A stretch of DNA of 64,000 nucleotides from positions 83,185,299 to 83,249,298 of the forward strand of contig NW_026622763.1 in NCBI RefSeq assembly GCF_023065955.2. The letters run 5' to 3'. Of this stretch, positions 61,555-64,000 are shown piece by piece. A program made the translations under genes and the position numbers. Position 1 is the stretch's first letter. Every line of letters starts with the position of its first letter. The notes under the pieces are model-generated. The model did no database searches and had not been told where the DNA came from. It saw only the letters and a program-made list of their open reading frames with translations. This DNA comes from Ursus arctos. Taxonomy: Eukaryota; Chordata; Mammalia; Carnivora; Ursidae.

Positions 61555-62120
61555 CTAGTAATTATTAATCACTCTATTTTCTTCCCTGGTGATAGAAAAA
61601 TTTGAGCAAAAAAGCAAGGACTTTGAACAAATCACCCAAAAGACATTCGAAACAGTAACAATCATTAGGTTCAATTTGAGGAATTTTAAAGAGTAAAGGT
61701 ATGAGAAAGGTCATTGTTTTGTCATTCTGCTTTATTCCTCCATTTAGCATAATATGGTAATAGTATAAATATATTTAAGGATGAAGACTTACCCAGAATT
61801 CTAATTATTGGATTGACATGTGACAAAGTGACTTTGAGATTCCAGAAAGATTTGTAAAATGCCTAGTTATTTGTTTACCACTTTAAGGAGAGATACAAAG
61901 CCGCTAGAATCACATTTCAAACTGGAAAGACCAGTTGGTTTTAGGGAGAATTTGCTCTCTTCTTTGCAGCTTTCCAAAATCTGAAGCATTATAAATACTT
62001 ATTTCTTCCTTTTCATAAAAAGCTGTTCTTTCCCGTTACAAACATTGAAATCAAAAAACAAGCTTGTGACATGATTTGGAATGGGAGAGGTGGGGGGCAG
62101 GCTGAAGTGGGGGTGACAGG
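61555..62120. other. No gene recognised
   Basis: Single-copy, ending in a G-rich run (about 62080-62130). Confidence 0.35.
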
Positions 62121-62711
62121 TGTAGGGGAGGAAAATTTTTACCTTCTTTCCTTCTAGGTTCTTTGGCTAGCCTAGTAATTAAATTGACATAAGACAGACT
62201 AACAGGAGAGAAACAAATTCAGTTTTGTACAGGAGCTCATAAAAATATGAGACTCAAAGAAGTGACCAAAGCAGGCAACTTTTATACCTTTTAGACAAAG
62301 AAACAATAAATTTGTGAAAAATTGACAAGATAAAGAAGTTTGGGCTTGGGGGTAGTAAATTAGTGAGGAAGTAACATGATTTGTTTATACAACCTTCTGG
62401 ACTCTGAATTCCCTCTCTTATCTGGTGATAAGGATGTCTCTTTACCTCCTGGTACAGGAGAATACCTTTCATAAAGGAGATTTATTTCCTGCTCTCAGGA
62501 GGACAAAAGAGGGTCAGAGTGTCTTTCTTGCACTGGCTGTTCCTTAAGTAACTTGTATTTAAAATAATCAATATGCCAAAGTGACATATTTTAGGGAGGC
62601 TGCCCAGAACCTAATCAGAGGCAAGCTTGCTATCACTTCTCAATCTCCTCTTATGATCTAGTGTATTACCTCAGGAAAATATGTTCCCAGAATTGCTCCT
62701 TTATTTTGACA
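62121..62711 (-). mobile_element. ERV1-type solo LTR, old
   Basis: Read on the minus strand the segment has the layout of a class I retroviral LTR. A promoter-like aaaggtataaaagttgcc box and a gagctcctgtacaaa stretch are followed by ctgtcttatgtcaatttaat and an end in tttcctcccctaca. No gag, pol or env sequence flanks it. The left edge (tgtagggg at 62121) is clear and the right edge (about 62711) is approximate. I saw no convincing 4-bp duplication. The 72-codon minus frame inside it is chance. Confidence 0.75.
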
Positions 62712-64000
62712 GAGTCTTGACATACTGAGGAAATAGGCTTGTTGATGCCACAGAGGACAAATAGAAAACACAACTTGCTGGAACTATAATAAGTAACTGC
62801 TAATGAGTCTGTTTTTCCATGTTGGAAAAAAAATTCTAGCTGAGTCTTTTTTTTCTTAACTAAATGTTTATAGTATCAAATGGCTACAAAAGACAGTCCT
62901 TTGGCTATGTTTTCATATAAACCCCTTGCTTCTGAAATCTATCCTGTGGATTTAATTCACTGATCAGCTTATTTTTATTCTTTTCCTGAATTCATGGGGA
63001 AGAAAGAATGCTGTTCCCAAGAATAGCACAGCTGATGTTTTTTGCAGATTATTTATGCCATTAAAGAATACCATGACTTTAATTTGGGCCTATATCTTAT
63101 TAGGGAAGTTTGGAGGATTTAAAAACATAAGAAGTACATTTTCTTCTTATGTAAGGAGTCCATTCATTTAGAAATCCTGTATTTCTTTTATAGCCTATTT
63201 ATTGCCAAGTAATAACTTTGTATTATTGAAAGGGGATATGCTTTCTTCTTCCTCAGCTTCTAAGTCCATAGTTATTTAGTTTCATTAGTTATTCATCTAA
63301 GAATAGAAAATCATCAGTTGCATAGCAGAAAAAGGAATGTAACATATAATACATATAAGTTAGATAGCTACATAGATATGTAGACTAGTGTTGGATAGTT
63401 TTGCTAATGAACAGTTCAAGGGCTTTGCTTTTAGGCACACTTGAGGGGCCATTCCTGTTAAAGAAGGTAAAGTGATCTGCCTTTTCTGAACTAATTCCCT
63501 AGGGTTATTTAGCAATATAAAAATGTTAGTTGAAAAACCAAGACTTGGTTTCATTCCATTATTATTCAATGTCTTGTGACCATCAACTTATGTTGATTCA
63601 GAGTCTTTGCTTTGTTTACTTTTCTTTCCATGATTTTAATCTAATTAGTAAAGAGCTGAATAAAAACAAAACACTTATTATACACATGCTTATATACTTA
63701 TAATATACTTATTATACACATGCTTCTATGTGTATATTTCTATATCCACCCATGTCTTTCACTTTCTCTCTTCCTCCTCTTCTGTCTTATAGTAAAAATT
63801 GTATGTCTGTCACATGAAGTTTATAGTTCAAAAGTAAAGCAAGCATATTAGCCAGTTTTTAGAATATAAATAAATATTTAAAACTTTAGATACTATCATC
63901 CTCATTTCATGCACAGAGAAACTTAGTCACAAACTAGACACAGTTTTTATAAAAGATTATTTCTGTGTAAAATGTAATAGTTCTTAAAAATATAGAGAAG
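62712..64000. other. AT-rich stretch, no gene
   Basis: Contains the 19-bp duplicated pair at 63673-63691 and 63707-63725, and a possible reversed MIR scrap near 63884-63950. The 69-codon minus frame at 63360-63569 has no family resemblance. Confidence 0.4.

Overview
The window is mammalian nuclear DNA from a caniform carnivore, most likely a bear (Ursidae, giant panda included). The evidence is a set of thirteen tRNA-Lys-derived carnivore SINEs. Their heads read ggggcgcctgggtggc and their tails read aaataaataaaatctt. Several (about 14980, 37928 and 55306) carry the internal variants I associate with the bear/panda SINEC1 subfamily, such as agacagccagcgagagaggg and the ggcgtgatcccggcg box. The species call rests on recalled subfamily features and was not checked by a search. 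The sequence is AT-rich and CpG-poor, with many CA/TG microsatellites.

I see no complete protein-coding gene, no tRNA or rRNA gene and no CRISPR array. Every long reading frame I could explain belongs to a transposable element, a dinucleotide repeat or chance. The only recognisable protein-coding remains are two 5'-truncated L1 LINEs. One is on the minus strand (36409-38642, end of ORF2 including reverse-transcriptase C-terminal sequence, split by two SINEs). The other is on the plus strand (58861-59978, C-terminal ORF2 and 3' UTR). The window is best read as intergenic or deep-intronic sequence.

Layout. 1-13 kb: no lineage SINE; a few MIR and L2 relics, a hAT element at 4.3 kb, a CG-rich TG repeat at 6.3 kb, an L2 at 9.9-10.4 kb and long AT-rich single-copy stretches. 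13-24 kb: four SINEs, a complete MLT1-like solo LTR at 15.3 kb with a 5-bp target duplication, and old MIR/L2 pieces. 24-36 kb: mostly MIR and L2 (the L2 at 30.7-31.6 kb is interrupted by a SINE), a hAT-like element at 26 kb and a (CA)20 repeat. 36.4-38.7 kb: the SINE-riddled L1. 39.5-40.9 kb: a cluster of three SINEs, two of them nested tail-to-tail. 41-49 kb: SINE-free and mostly single-copy. 49-57 kb: three SINEs, a MaLR LTR next to an L2, a hAT element at 54.6-55.1 kb and two weak exon-like segments (53.4 and 56.6 kb). 57-64 kb: the second L1, TG repeats and an old ERV1-type solo LTR at 62.1-62.7 kb.

The genes do not form a system. What the sequence offers is a layered insertion history that can be ordered from nesting and target-site duplications, plus a few single-copy segments whose role, if any, needs a cross-species alignment. 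I found no evidence for a previously undescribed biological system.
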